In this document: piece by piece, positions 16,385 to 23,965 of the stretch
Layout of the letters: the number at the start of each line of letters is the position of its first letter
Position numbering within the stretch: the first letter of the stretch is position 1
NCBI RefSeq assembly: GCF_003610635.1
Contig: NZ_RAQJ01000008.1
Location: 1-61,096, forward strand
DNA from: Ichthyenterobacterium magnum
GTDB lineage: Bacteria; Bacteroidota; Bacteroidia; Flavobacteriales; Flavobacteriaceae
Length of the DNA: 61,096 nucleotides
Direction of reading: 5' to 3'
Translations under genes and position numbers: made by a program
Notes under the pieces: generated by a model
The model's database searches: none
Seen by the model: the letters and a program-made list of their open reading frames with translations, nothing else
What the model was told of the DNA's origin: nothing

Positions 16385-16876
16385 ATGGATGCTGAAAAAT
16401 ATGATTTAATTCTTGAATTTATTTTAAGAAAAGAGAATGTAAATTCTCGATGCAATGCTTCTTTAATTAAAAGAGATTTGTTTCCAGAACTCAATACAGA
16501 CCAAATAAATAATCTTATAGATGAAATGGAATCTATAAATTCTAAAGTGTTTAATCGATTACACAAAGCTCGTAATAAGCCAATAGAACCTAATGGGTTA
16601 ACACAATTATTTTTAGATGATGGTGGTTTTAGATTAATTAAAAAAAATCTTATTATTAAGAAACAAGAAAATGTTAAACAAAGAGAAAAAGAAACAAAAC
16701 TATTAGATTTAGAAGTTAGATTAGCTAAATCAAATATTGAAGCGAATAAGCTAAATAAAAGAGTTGCTAAAATAAACAAGAAAAATGAAAGCAAAAATAT
16801 GATTGCTACTTGGCTTAACGTTTTATTTGCTCTCATAAATATAGGAATAGTTGTGTGGCAAGCACTAAAAGATTGA
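16385..16876 (+). CDS. Coiled-coil protein with C-terminal membrane anchor, cassette 14
   Basis: A 163-aa protein. Residues 1-70 look like a winged-helix-type helical domain (YDLILEFILRKENVNSRCN... LINDEM-type spacing), residues about 90-138 are a Lys/Glu-rich coiled coil (KKQENVKQREKETKLLDLEVRL), and residues 140-158 are a single membrane helix (MIATWLNVLFALINIGIVVW). A tail-anchored sensor/effector layout is plausible but unproven. It shares the long structured leader type with cassette 12. Confidence 0.6.
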   Translation: MDAEKYDLILEFILRKENVNSRCNASLIKRDLFPELNTDQINNLIDEMESINSKVFNRLHKARNKPIEPNGLTQLFLDDGGFRLIKKNLIIKKQENVKQREKETKLLDLEVRLAKSNIEANKLNKRVAKINKKNESKNMIATWLNVLFALINIGIVVWQALKD

Positions 16877-17012
16877 TAATTAACAAAATCATATTTATTT
16901 TTAGTTTAGTTTTTGTTTTCATAATTCAATTTATTTATCATTAATATTTATTTTATTTCTACAATCTTCTTAACTTGTCATCGAAACTAGTGGATAACCA
17001 AAGATTGTTACA

Positions 17013-17150
17013 GTAGTTAACAATGTATATATTTCATTGCTTCGCAAGGGTTCTTTTCTTTGTTCGTCGCTTACTTGTTCTCGGTATTTTAAAGCAAGCT
17101 TTAAATCCCTTCACAAACGCAACGAAACATATCCGCAGTCGTTGGCAATA
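17013..17150 (+). repeat. attC-like site 14
   Basis: R'' GTAGTTAAC complements the cassette 14 start with one mismatch. L arms GTATAT / ATATCC (one mismatch; inner TTTC/GAAA pairs). Central hairpin TTTAAAGC/GCTTTAAA, as in site 12. Ends CAGTCG^TTGGCAATA. Confidence 0.8.
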
Positions 17151-17159
17151 ATTTGAGAA

Positions 17160-17600
17160 ATGAACTTTTACGAAATAATTTACATGAATATTTATTTATC
17201 AATTTCGAGAACGAACAAATCTATTCCTGAATGGTCAACTTTATTTTGTCTTTCTATTCTATTTTTTTTCAATGTGCTTTCGACATTGAGATTGTTGAAT
17301 ATTGATATAAAAGGACTAGAAAAAAATATCTTCTATGTTATTCTTGGAGCTATTTTTGGAATTCACTATTTGTACTTTCAAATGGGAAATCGGATTATTA
17401 AAAAAATAACGGACTTAAAGCCAAAACTGAATCTAATAAGTAGAATTATGACAGTATTTTATCTTTTCGGAACTCTTTCTTTATTCTGTTATGTAGTGAA
17501 TATCGGTCTTAATTATTATCTGACTTTAATAATCGGAATTGGTTTGATTATAATTTTAGGAAATTATGTTTTCGGAACAAGAAATAAACAATTTGATTAA
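17160..17600 (+). CDS. Small integral membrane protein, cassette 15
   Basis: A 146-aa protein with four membrane helices (about residues 25-45, 55-75, 92-112, 117-137). Unknown family; between the second and third helices is a short basic cytoplasmic loop (NRIIKKITDLKPK). ATG lies in TTTGAGAAATG, the common cassette leader, so the start is clear. One gene in its cassette. Confidence 0.65.
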   Translation: MNFYEIIYMNIYLSISRTNKSIPEWSTLFCLSILFFFNVLSTLRLLNIDIKGLEKNIFYVILGAIFGIHYLYFQMGNRIIKKITDLKPKLNLISRIMTVFYLFGTLSLFCYVVNIGLNYYLTLIIGIGLIIILGNYVFGTRNKQFD

Positions 17601-17606
17601 AAAAAC

Positions 17607-17741
17607 TATTGCCAACAACGTGTATAGTTCATTGCTTGGAAATTCCTATCGGAATTTCTGTCGCTTCTGAACAATAGGTTTCTGTTTATTTACTACCTTA
17701 GTGCAGACGCAACGAAACCATACACGAACACGTTACCCAAC
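17607..17741 (+). repeat. attC-like site 15
   Basis: R'' TATTGCCAAC is the exact complement of GTTGGCAATA. L arms GTGTAT / ATACAC. Central hairpin GGAAATTCC/GGAATTTC with loop TATC. Nearly identical to site 25 (58970-59104). Ends ACACG^TTACCCAAC. Confidence 0.88.
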
Positions 17742-17749
17742 ATTAGAAA

Positions 17750-19123
17750 ATGAGCATAATACGACCAAGACTTAATGACTTTTTTAATATTCCAATAACA
17801 CAAGAAGAGGTCGATTTTGCAATTCCATTTATTGATGAAGATATTCCTTTATACGTTGACCCATTTTTGATGTGGAAATCGCCATCACTTCAAGATACTT
17901 CTTTGCATCTTTTAATTACAAATAGTTTTAACCATATTGGTCATTTATTCAATAAAGGAAAAGAAAAAGAAGCGATTGAATTATTAATCAGAACTTCAGA
18001 ATGTGATGAAGTTGGACTTGGGAATTCAAAAACAAAAAAAGGCAAAAGAATTGGAGAAAAATTATCTGCTAAAATTTTAAATCAATTTAATTCAATTCCA
18101 CAAATTCAAAAAAATGGATTTGTCCATTTTGAGGAATTACAATTGTTAGTTGAAAATTTCTCTAAAGATAGAGTTAGTGATATTTCTTGTAATTTTATTC
18201 AATCCTTTTTGGTTGATTTCACAATTGAACAATGCGAAAAATATGGAATACCAATTGAAAAAGTAACACTTAATAATATTTATAATCCAAAGAAATTAGA
18301 ATTTGGAAAAGAGGAAACACATTTACCCATTAACCCAATTACAAAAGAACCAATTCTATTTACACCAAAAAGATGGTTGAAACATATTCCTTGGATAAAT
18401 CCAGACGATTATTTTAAAAATTATTACGTTAATAATATTCATAATAAAGGAGATGAATTTCCAGACAGAATCAAGCTTTTGAATTTTAATCGACATAATT
18501 ATGATATAGTAAAAGCTTATACTGCAATAAAGGAAAAACAAAGTGAGGATTGTAAAAATGACCCACTTTTTAATCAAATACCTATAACTTCCGCTAAAAG
18601 AAAAATTTCTACCATAACAAAACTACCTACTGGAAAGACAGATAATGCAGATAGAAAGTTTGAAGATAACACTTGCCAACTTTTAGCCTCATTACTATAT
18701 CCACATTTAGATTTTGCACAAGAACAAAGCAGAACTGATTCAGGAGTATTAATAAGAGATTTGATTTTCTATAATAACACTTCGACTGATTTTCTAAAAG
18801 AAATTTATAACGATTATGATTCCAAGCAAATAGTATTTGAATTAAAAAATGTTGCGGAGGTTAGTAGAGAACATATTTTTCAACTAAACAGATATTTAAA
18901 TGACCAATTTGGTCGATTTGGAATAATTATTACTAGAAAACCACCGCCAAAAAAAGTTTTTAAAAATACAATAGACCTTTGGTCAGGTCAAAGAAGATGT
19001 ATTTTAATTTTGGACGATTCTGATTTAAAATTAATGACACAAGTCTTCATTAGTAAACAAAGAAATCCTATTGAAGTAATTAAGAAAAAATATATTGAAT
19101 TTATAAGGGCTTGCCCATCCTAG
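17750..19123 (+). CDS. PD-(D/E)XK nuclease-like protein, cassette 16 (candidate defence gene)
   Basis: A 457-aa protein that I cannot place in a named family. Residues 1-320 include PLYVDPFLMWKSP near the N-terminus, a pattern seen in large uncharacterised prokaryotic proteins. The C-terminal part has D337 in LIRDLIFYNN and E364-L-K366 in QIVFELKNV followed by HIFQLNRYLNDQFGRFGIIITRK, a convincing PD-(D/E)XK nuclease pattern with a helix that often binds DNA. It heads a three-gene cassette with two small paralogous partners. No helicase or methylase accompanies it, so it might need the small proteins for control (inference). ATG follows the leader CATTAGAAA. Confidence 0.75.
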   Translation: MSIIRPRLNDFFNIPITQEEVDFAIPFIDEDIPLYVDPFLMWKSPSLQDTSLHLLITNSFNHIGHLFNKGKEKEAIELLIRTSECDEVGLGNSKTKKGKRIGEKLSAKILNQFNSIPQIQKNGFVHFEELQLLVENFSKDRVSDISCNFIQSFLVDFTIEQCEKYGIPIEKVTLNNIYNPKKLEFGKEETHLPINPITKEPILFTPKRWLKHIPWINPDDYFKNYYVNNIHNKGDEFPDRIKLLNFNRHNYDIVKAYTAIKEKQSEDCKNDPLFNQIPITSAKRKISTITKLPTGKTDNADRKFEDNTCQLLASLLYPHLDFAQEQSRTDSGVLIRDLIFYNNTSTDFLKEIYNDYDSKQIVFELKNVAEVSREHIFQLNRYLNDQFGRFGIIITRKPPPKKVFKNTIDLWSGQRRCILILDDSDLKLMTQVFISKQRNPIEVIKKKYIEFIRACPS

Positions 19124-19128
19124 AAGTT

Positions 19129-19527
19129 ATGACAGAAGAAGAAATAGACATATTTGAAAAAACCTTAAATCAGTTAGAAGGACTTCACGTTGAAGTATCG
19201 ACATTATCCAAAAAATCATATAATGATGCACTAAATAACTTTAAACTAAAATTAGTTAATCAAGTACTTAAAAGCAGTAATAAAATTCTTGGAAAGAAAT
19301 ATAAACCATTTGATGATTTTGAGGCTTTTTTAGAAGAAGAAATTCCGAGTAATAGTGATGTTACATTAGTGCTTTCGCAATACCTTAACTGTATGGAAAG
19401 TTTTAGAGAAAAGAATATATACTCACACGTAGAATGGACTTCTAGTGGAGGAATTGCTAAAATTTACTATTATTGGAAAAAATCTAACAAACGTGAAACT
19501 TATCCACCAAAAAACATCAAAAAATAA
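19129..19527 (+). CDS. Small partner protein A, cassette 16
   Basis: About 132 aa, MTEEEIDIFEKTLNQLEGLH at the N-terminus, helical. Clearly paralogous to the next gene: both have a leading helix, then NxFKxKxVNxxL, then a conserved PxNSDxxLxxxQ segment (EEIPSNSDVTLVLSQYL). I chose the ATG at 19129, five bases after the upstream stop; a TTG at 19111 would overlap the upstream gene. Its TAA overlaps the next ATG as TAATG. Confidence 0.6.
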   Translation: MTEEEIDIFEKTLNQLEGLHVEVSTLSKKSYNDALNNFKLKLVNQVLKSSNKILGKKYKPFDDFEAFLEEEIPSNSDVTLVLSQYLNCMESFREKNIYSHVEWTSSGGIAKIYYYWKKSNKRETYPPKNIKK

Positions 19528-19892
19528 TGGCTAAAAAATATTTACCAACAGAAGCTGAAGTTGAACATTTCAAAATGTTAAACCAGTTATTGGAATCTGT
19601 TTATCTTGAAATGAAAGAATTCTCTAAAAAGAAACCTGATGAGCCTTTAAATGCATTTAAGGTAAAAAATGTAAATAGACTTTTAATTAAAATTAAAGAA
19701 GGTCTTAAAAATGAGCCAACGATTGACTTTCTAGATTTACTAGATGAAGAAACATTACCGACAAATAGTGATGCGATTTTAATTATTGGACAATTTAAAG
19801 CTTCTATGGACAGATTTCGTGGAAAATACACCAACGAATATAGAAGATGGACAACTAAAGAAAATCCGAAAGGAGATAAAATATATTTATAA
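19527..19892 (+). CDS. Small partner protein B, cassette 16 (paralogue of A)
   Basis: A 121-aa helical protein. Matching stretches with partner A: LNAFKVKNVNRLLIKI versus LNNFKLKLVNQVLKSS, and LPTNSDAILIIGQFKASMDRF versus IPSNSDVTLVLSQYLNCMESF. The start overlaps the stop of partner A (TAATG). Tandem duplication followed by divergence suggests a heterodimeric regulator, adaptor or immunity pair for the nuclease-like protein (inference). Confidence 0.65.
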   Translation: MAKKYLPTEAEVEHFKMLNQLLESVYLEMKEFSKKKPDEPLNAFKVKNVNRLLIKIKEGLKNEPTIDFLDLLDEETLPTNSDAILIIGQFKASMDRFRGKYTNEYRRWTTKENPKGDKIYL

Positions 19893-19897
19893 AAAAC

Positions 19898-19949
19898 GTT
19901 GGGTAACAACGTGTAAGCGCAATAACGGCTGAATTTCCTATCGGAAATT
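19898..19949 (+). repeat. Left half of attC-like site 16, split by the island
   Basis: R'' GTTGGGTAAC is the exact complement of the cassette 16 start GTTACCCAAC. Then GTGTAAGCG and GAATTTCCTATCGGAAATT (19931-19949), where island DNA begins. The pairing arm CGCTTACAC is found 25 kb away at 45390-45398. Confidence 0.85.
19931..19949. other. Island left end, candidate attL core
   Basis: GAATTTCCTATCGGAAATT, itself the central hairpin of attC-like site 16, recurs with one extra A at 45307-45326 on the other side of the island. The flanks outside the two copies join into one normal attC-like site; the flanks inside do not. This makes it the best candidate for the core of the integrative recombination site. 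Confidence 0.7.
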
Positions 19950-19985
19950 AAAAAACCCTTATTTAAAAGGGGTTTAAGCTAAAAA

Positions 19986-20008
19986 GGCAACAATAAGGCA
20001 ACAAATAT
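19986..20008. repeat. Subterminal island repeat, left
   Basis: Two GGCAACA units 10 bases apart ending in AATAT. The same 23-bp sequence with one change is at 45191-45213 near the other end, in the same orientation. Candidate arm-type integrase binding sites, or alternative att cores. Confidence 0.5.
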
Positions 20009-20074
20009 TTGATTATAAGAACTAATCAAAGGAAAGAAATAATAGATAAAATTAAGAACTTATTAAACGATAAA

Positions 20075-20103
20075 ATAAAACCGTTCGTGTAGAACGGTTT
20101 TAT
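20075..20103 (-). terminator. Rho-independent terminator
   Basis: ATAAAACCGTTC and GAACGGTTTTAT form a 12-bp perfect stem with a 5-base loop (GTGTA). Read on the - strand it is followed by a T-rich stretch (TTTTAT), just after the stop of the DUF6266-like gene. Confidence 0.7.
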
Positions 20104-20120
20104 AATTTAAACATCAACCG

Positions 20121-20762
20121 TTAATTAGCTGTTCCAGAGCCTAAATAAACGCTATTTGACACAGTACTACCATCAGCAGTAATAAATGCCATAAAAAGCT
20201 CAACAGTATCCCCTGCGTAGGTACTTGGAATTGTAATGATTTGAGATCCTACAGTTCTATCAGCACCATCAAGAATATACATTGATTCTTTTTTACTTGG
20301 ATTATAAACTAAAATCATTGCTTTATCAGTTGCATTTGCATTACCTTCAGCAGAGTTATCATCCCAAGTAAATTCTACTTGCCCCGCAGTTGCTAAATCT
20401 GTTGCAGGGTTCAATGCTCCAGATAGATTACCTCTACTTAATAAAGCTAAAGAATAATCTACAGTAAAGTTTGGTGCAGCTCCTGTAATAGCATTATTCA
20501 ATACATATGACATTGCTGCATTAAACTCTGTTTTTTGTACCGCATAAGATTTATACCCTTTCTTGATAAAACCTAAATTCGGTTGAAGATACTCCAAAGT
20601 AACAGTAAACTTGTTTCTTTGGTTAACTTGTCCTTCTGTTCGTGGATTTGCCACATTTGAAGGCTTAATTCTCAAATAGTCAATACCTTTCCAAGAAGCA
20701 CCAACTACGTTTCCTACTTTACCTGATACACCGCCCAGGATTCCTTGTGAAATAACACCCAT
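20121..20762 (-). CDS. DUF6266-like protein
   Basis: A 213-aa protein starting MGVISQGILGGVSGKVGNVV, followed by KGIDYLRIKPSNVANPRTEGQ and NQRNKFTVTLEYLQP. This opening is characteristic of the DUF6266 family found in Bacteroidota, often as the last gene of mobile islands. The rest is Gly/Ala/Thr-rich beta structure resembling a secreted or surface domain, though no signal peptide is seen. Function unknown. A strong terminator follows. It lies at the left end of the island, 170 bases inside the attL candidate. Confidence 0.75.
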   Translation of the reverse strand: MGVISQGILGGVSGKVGNVVGASWKGIDYLRIKPSNVANPRTEGQVNQRNKFTVTLEYLQPNLGFIKKGYKSYAVQKTEFNAAMSYVLNNAITGAAPNFTVDYSLALLSRGNLSGALNPATDLATAGQVEFTWDDNSAEGNANATDKAMILVYNPSKKESMYILDGADRTVGSQIITIPSTYAGDTVELFMAFITADGSTVSNSVYLGSGTAN

Positions 20763-20850
20763 TGTATATAAAATTTAAAATTAATACTTGTTCGAAGTTG
20801 GTACGGACTTGGTACGGTCTTTAACCAACACAAGTAATATATGGCAAATA

Positions 20851-21324
20851 CTATGCTAATAGATTGATTCGGTTTTTGTTGCCCTTTGTTGCCCGATTAT
20901 GCTTTTTAGAAAATAGATTTTGTATATATGACACTTTTAAATCTGCCATTTTTGAAATTACTTTTTGAAGTTCAGCTTCTTTTTTACAAATTGCTGACAC
21001 TATATTAATATGCTTTTGTAACTCAAATTCATCACTTAACAATAAGGTGTAACTATTATTTAAGGTTTTTCTACAATCATCTATTGAAATGAATGGAATA
21101 ACACTACCTTTTAGATGATTTGCATAGAAACCGCCTATTTGTAGCATCATCGATAAATGATAAAGGGTGTTTTTTTCTTCTTCGGTTGGCACAGTTACCA
21201 CAAAGCAATTAGGACAGGGATTTATCAAAGGCTTTCCGCTGTTTTGCCCTTTGTTCAGAATAAAAAAATGAGGTTGCGAGTAGGTTCTTCCGATTTGGTG
21301 TGTTTTCAGTTCAAAAGTTGACAT
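20851..21324 (-). CDS. Hypothetical island protein (DUF6943-like)
   Basis: A 157-aa protein. The N-terminal half includes SQPHFFILNKGQNSGKPLINPCPNCFVV (Cys pair PCPNCF) and later GSVIPFISIDDCRKTL; the C-terminal third is helical and Lys-rich. From memory this resembles the DUF6943 family of Bacteroidota mobile islands, but I cannot confirm it. The Cys pair could bind metal. It is in the same orientation as the rest of the island. Its last codons contain two GTTGCCC units, the inverse of the island-end GGCAACA repeats. Confidence 0.55.
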   Translation of the reverse strand: MSTFELKTHQIGRTYSQPHFFILNKGQNSGKPLINPCPNCFVVTVPTEEEKNTLYHLSMMLQIGGFYANHLKGSVIPFISIDDCRKTLNNSYTLLLSDEFELQKHINIVSAICKKEAELQKVISKMADLKVSYIQNLFSKKHNRATKGNKNRINLLA

Positions 21325-21570
21325 AGCTATCCAATTTAAAATTGCTTCGCTACGCTTCGCACCATTAATTTTTTAAAAGAAAAACAATAAAAAAAGAAAG
21401 CCTAATGCTCTTGTGGCGTGGATAAGGCTGTCAAGGTTTTTGGATAAAAGTTTTTTGAGGTTAAATGTTTAATCATTTTGAAAAATGCTTTTGAAAAAAG
21501 TTTTATTCAAAACCCGTAGGGCTTGACCTTTATAGCCTTGCGCGTTGGCTGTGGTAGCCACATATATTTG

Positions 21571-21867
21571 CTACCTTTTTTTATTTATTGACTGTTCTTC
21601 TAAAACATCTAAAATATCTTTTTTTTTGTATAAGATTCTGTTGCCCATACGAATTGGATTTAAAATACCGTGTTTATTCCAAGAATGTATTGTTACTAAA
21701 CTTATCCTTAAATAATCAGCTACTTCTTGTCTTGTTAGTAATTCATCATTTTTTGATTTTGATAGTTCTTTAAGATAATCTTCAATTTTAAGTAATAATT
21801 TATCAGCTACCTTATCGGCTAATTCATCAATTGTGACTTCTGTAATTTGGATTGTTTTTGTAATCAT
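21571..21867 (-). CDS. Excisionase-type helix-turn-helix protein
   Basis: A 98-aa protein. Residues 44-95 form an HTH_17/MerR-like domain: LLTRQEVADYLRISLVTIHSWNKHGILNPIRMGNRILYKKKDILDVL, the usual small DNA-binding module of Bacteroidota integrative elements. The N-terminal half is an acidic helix (DELADKVADKLLLKIEDYLKEL). It could be an excision factor or a regulator of the island (inference). It precedes a gene-free stretch of about 790 bases. Confidence 0.85.
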   Translation of the reverse strand: MITKTIQITEVTIDELADKVADKLLLKIEDYLKELSKSKNDELLTRQEVADYLRISLVTIHSWNKHGILNPIRMGNRILYKKKDILDVLEEQSINKKR

Positions 21868-22660
21868 CTTGAAATGTATTTAATTAATTGAACAACACTT
21901 TTTGGGGCATAAACTCTTAAAAAAATAGGTTATTTCCAATTTGAGCGTGGGGTGAAGCGTTTGTATGGGTAGCGTTTTAAATAGTTGTTTGATAAAACAG
22001 CATTTAAACAAGCTACTTATACAGGACTTTTAGGCAATAGCTTTTTGTTTTTTTGAGGCACGAAAAAAAGCAATATGCTATGGCGTATTACTGCATATTA
22101 TAAACCTGTTTTTTTATAACCGCTGACTTGGGTGGTGGGGAAAAGTGGACTTTTAAATTTGTTAACGAAATGAAACAAACAAAGACTTGAGGTAAGGAAT
22201 ACTTGGACTTAACGATGGTTTTGTGCAGCTTGAATGAGATAACGAATATTATTATCAATTAACGTAACCCTCAAAATATTCAGATGTTTAATGTTTGTTC
22301 AAAATGTGGTTATATGTTCTGATGTGCGCGTTGGAATAGCGGATATTTTACATAATACCAGTTATAGCTACAAAATGCATTAACACTGCGATAGCAAACC
22401 TTTGAAAAGTGCCGTTTGCTACTATAACTTGTATTATGTAAACATAGCTTGGGGTAGTTTTTGGTGTGCGCGTTGGCAACAGCTCTTTGCTTTTTTGTTG
22501 TACCAATTAAAATCAATAGTTGATTAGACAAAATAAGCAATGTGCTGTGTGTGGGTTGGCAACCAAAAACTACAAGCGCGTTGGATAGCGGAACAAAACA
22601 AAAGACAGAGGGTTTTGAGGTACGAAAAAACTGGGTTTTGTTTTGTGGGGACTTATTATT
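21868..22660. other. Gene-free island region with hairpin and repeats (possible oriT/regulatory zone)
   Basis: I see no credible gene here. It contains the 22347-22442 inverted repeat, an 18-bp direct repeat TTTTGAGGYACGAAAAAA (22051-22068 and 22613-22630, one mismatch), and GCGCGTTGG three times (about 22326, 22464, 22576; a fourth copy at 21541). The concentration of repeats in a gene-poor stretch beside an excisionase-like gene suggests a transfer origin, replication origin or regulatory zone, unproven. Confidence 0.4.
22347..22442. repeat. Long inverted repeat in the island
   Basis: TTTACATAATAC-CA-GTTATAG pairs with CTATAAC-TT-GTATTATGTAAA: 12 bp plus 7 bp of perfect stem around a 2/2 internal loop, with a further partly paired interior. 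Total span 96 bases. Confidence 0.7.
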
Positions 22661-23965
22661 TCAATTATTAATTTCACAATCAATAAATGATAGAAGTTCA
22701 TTTGAAGATTGATTAAACTTAAACAATGAATCTTCCGTACTCTCTATATCTTCAATATTAATACCACTAATTAAAAACTTTGTATAATCATTCAAAATGC
22801 TATTTACAGGTTCTTTTTTGATATTATTTGAAGTAATAGGATATAATAAACCTGAAATTACTAATTGATTCCTCTTATTGTAATATGCCTTATAAGTATG
22901 AATCTGAAAGAAATCTGATCTATCAACATCTAAATAATGACCTTTCATAAGTTTATATTTAGCATCAAAAACAGCTACTTTATTACCTTTGGTTAATACA
23001 ATATCTGGAATTAATTTACGTGAATAAAAGCTTCCTTTATAGGATTGTATTGTTTCAGATTCTACTTGCCAACCTTCAAGATTAAACTTTACTTGGAATA
23101 TTTTTAACAAATACATTTCCCAAATTTCGGCCATATCTAAAAAGAATGCGTAACCGTGCTTATTTGAAGCTTGATTATTCATTGTTTTGTTGACTAAAAT
23201 GGATATTGATAAATCTAATACTTCTTTGAATGATTGGTATATTTTTGGCAATTTAGAAGTATCGTAGAATGATTGGCGATTTAAAGATTTATCTCTCGCT
23301 AATTCTAGTTGATGTATAATTTGAATTGCGTTTTTTGGTAGTTTATTTATTTGTGGTAAACCGTAACTTTTTGATAGTTTTTTAAATGTTTCATATAACA
23401 ATGATGCTATATCTGGGTTAATCGTTTTTTCATAACTTGACGATATTAACTTATTATTGTTTTTATAAGGTAATATACTATCTCTAACTTCTAACTTACC
23501 CTTTATTTGTGCTCCAGAAAAAACTCTTTTCTTATTTGTACGAGGTAAACCATACTTATTTGCCTGTATTAATTTAGATAACCAAATTTTAGCTATTATA
23601 CGTTTTATGTAATCATCTGTGGTGTCAGATTTACTTAATGATTGTTTACTCTTTGCGAATTTGAAATTAAAAATGACTTCTAATAATTCAAATAAAAATA
23701 ATTCACCAAATCTTGGTTTAATAATAATTTGATATTCTTCCTCTTGAAATGTAAATGAAATTTCTCCTACAAATCTATTCACCCACCATTGATTATTATA
23801 ATAATTAAAAACAGGTTCAGCATCTCTTTCTTTATCAGAAAAATGGAAAAATGAATTTTTAGAAACAACTTGAGAGTTAACAAATTGAATTATATCATAA
23901 GACAACTCATTATCAATACAAGTGCTTTCTTTTAAATGAATTATATGCTTATTAGTATTAATCAA
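22661..23965 (-). CDS. mcrC: McrC-like restriction endonuclease subunit
   Basis: A 434-aa McrC-family nuclease. The N-terminal half matches the McrC scaffold (FVGEISFTFQEEEYQIIIKPRFGELFLFELLEVIF). The PD-(D/E)XK site is P320-D321 in RKLIPDIVL and D334-A-K336 in VAVFDAKYK, an acceptable variant (D instead of E in the third position). McrC binds the McrB AAA+ ring and cuts DNA, classically at modified cytosines. The start overlaps the mcrB stop by 8 bases. It is the last gene of the six-gene operon hsdM-hsdS-rmuC-hsdR-mcrB-mcrC. Confidence 0.9.
   Translation of the reverse strand: MINTNKHIIHLKESTCIDNELSYDIIQFVNSQVVSKNSFFHFSDKERDAEPVFNYYNNQWWVNRFVGEISFTFQEEEYQIIIKPRFGELFLFELLEVIFNFKFAKSKQSLSKSDTTDDYIKRIIAKIWLSKLIQANKYGLPRTNKKRVFSGAQIKGKLEVRDSILPYKNNNKLISSSYEKTINPDIASLLYETFKKLSKSYGLPQINKLPKNAIQIIHQLELARDKSLNRQSFYDTSKLPKIYQSFKEVLDLSISILVNKTMNNQASNKHGYAFFLDMAEIWEMYLLKIFQVKFNLEGWQVESETIQSYKGSFYSRKLIPDIVLTKGNKVAVFDAKYKLMKGHYLDVDRSDFFQIHTYKAYYNKRNQLVISGLLYPITSNNIKKEPVNSILNDYTKFLISGINIEDIESTEDSLFKFNQSSNELLSFIDCEINN

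Noticed and set aside
16117..16836. 239-aa ORF on the - strand
   Set aside because: It spans site 13, the structured leader and the antisense of the 16385-16876 gene; composition fits an antisense shadow.
19953..19975. AAACCC/GGGTTT hairpin next to the island left end as a terminator
   Set aside because: Short 6-bp stem with a 10-base loop, weakly supported; it could equally be an integrase-binding sequence.
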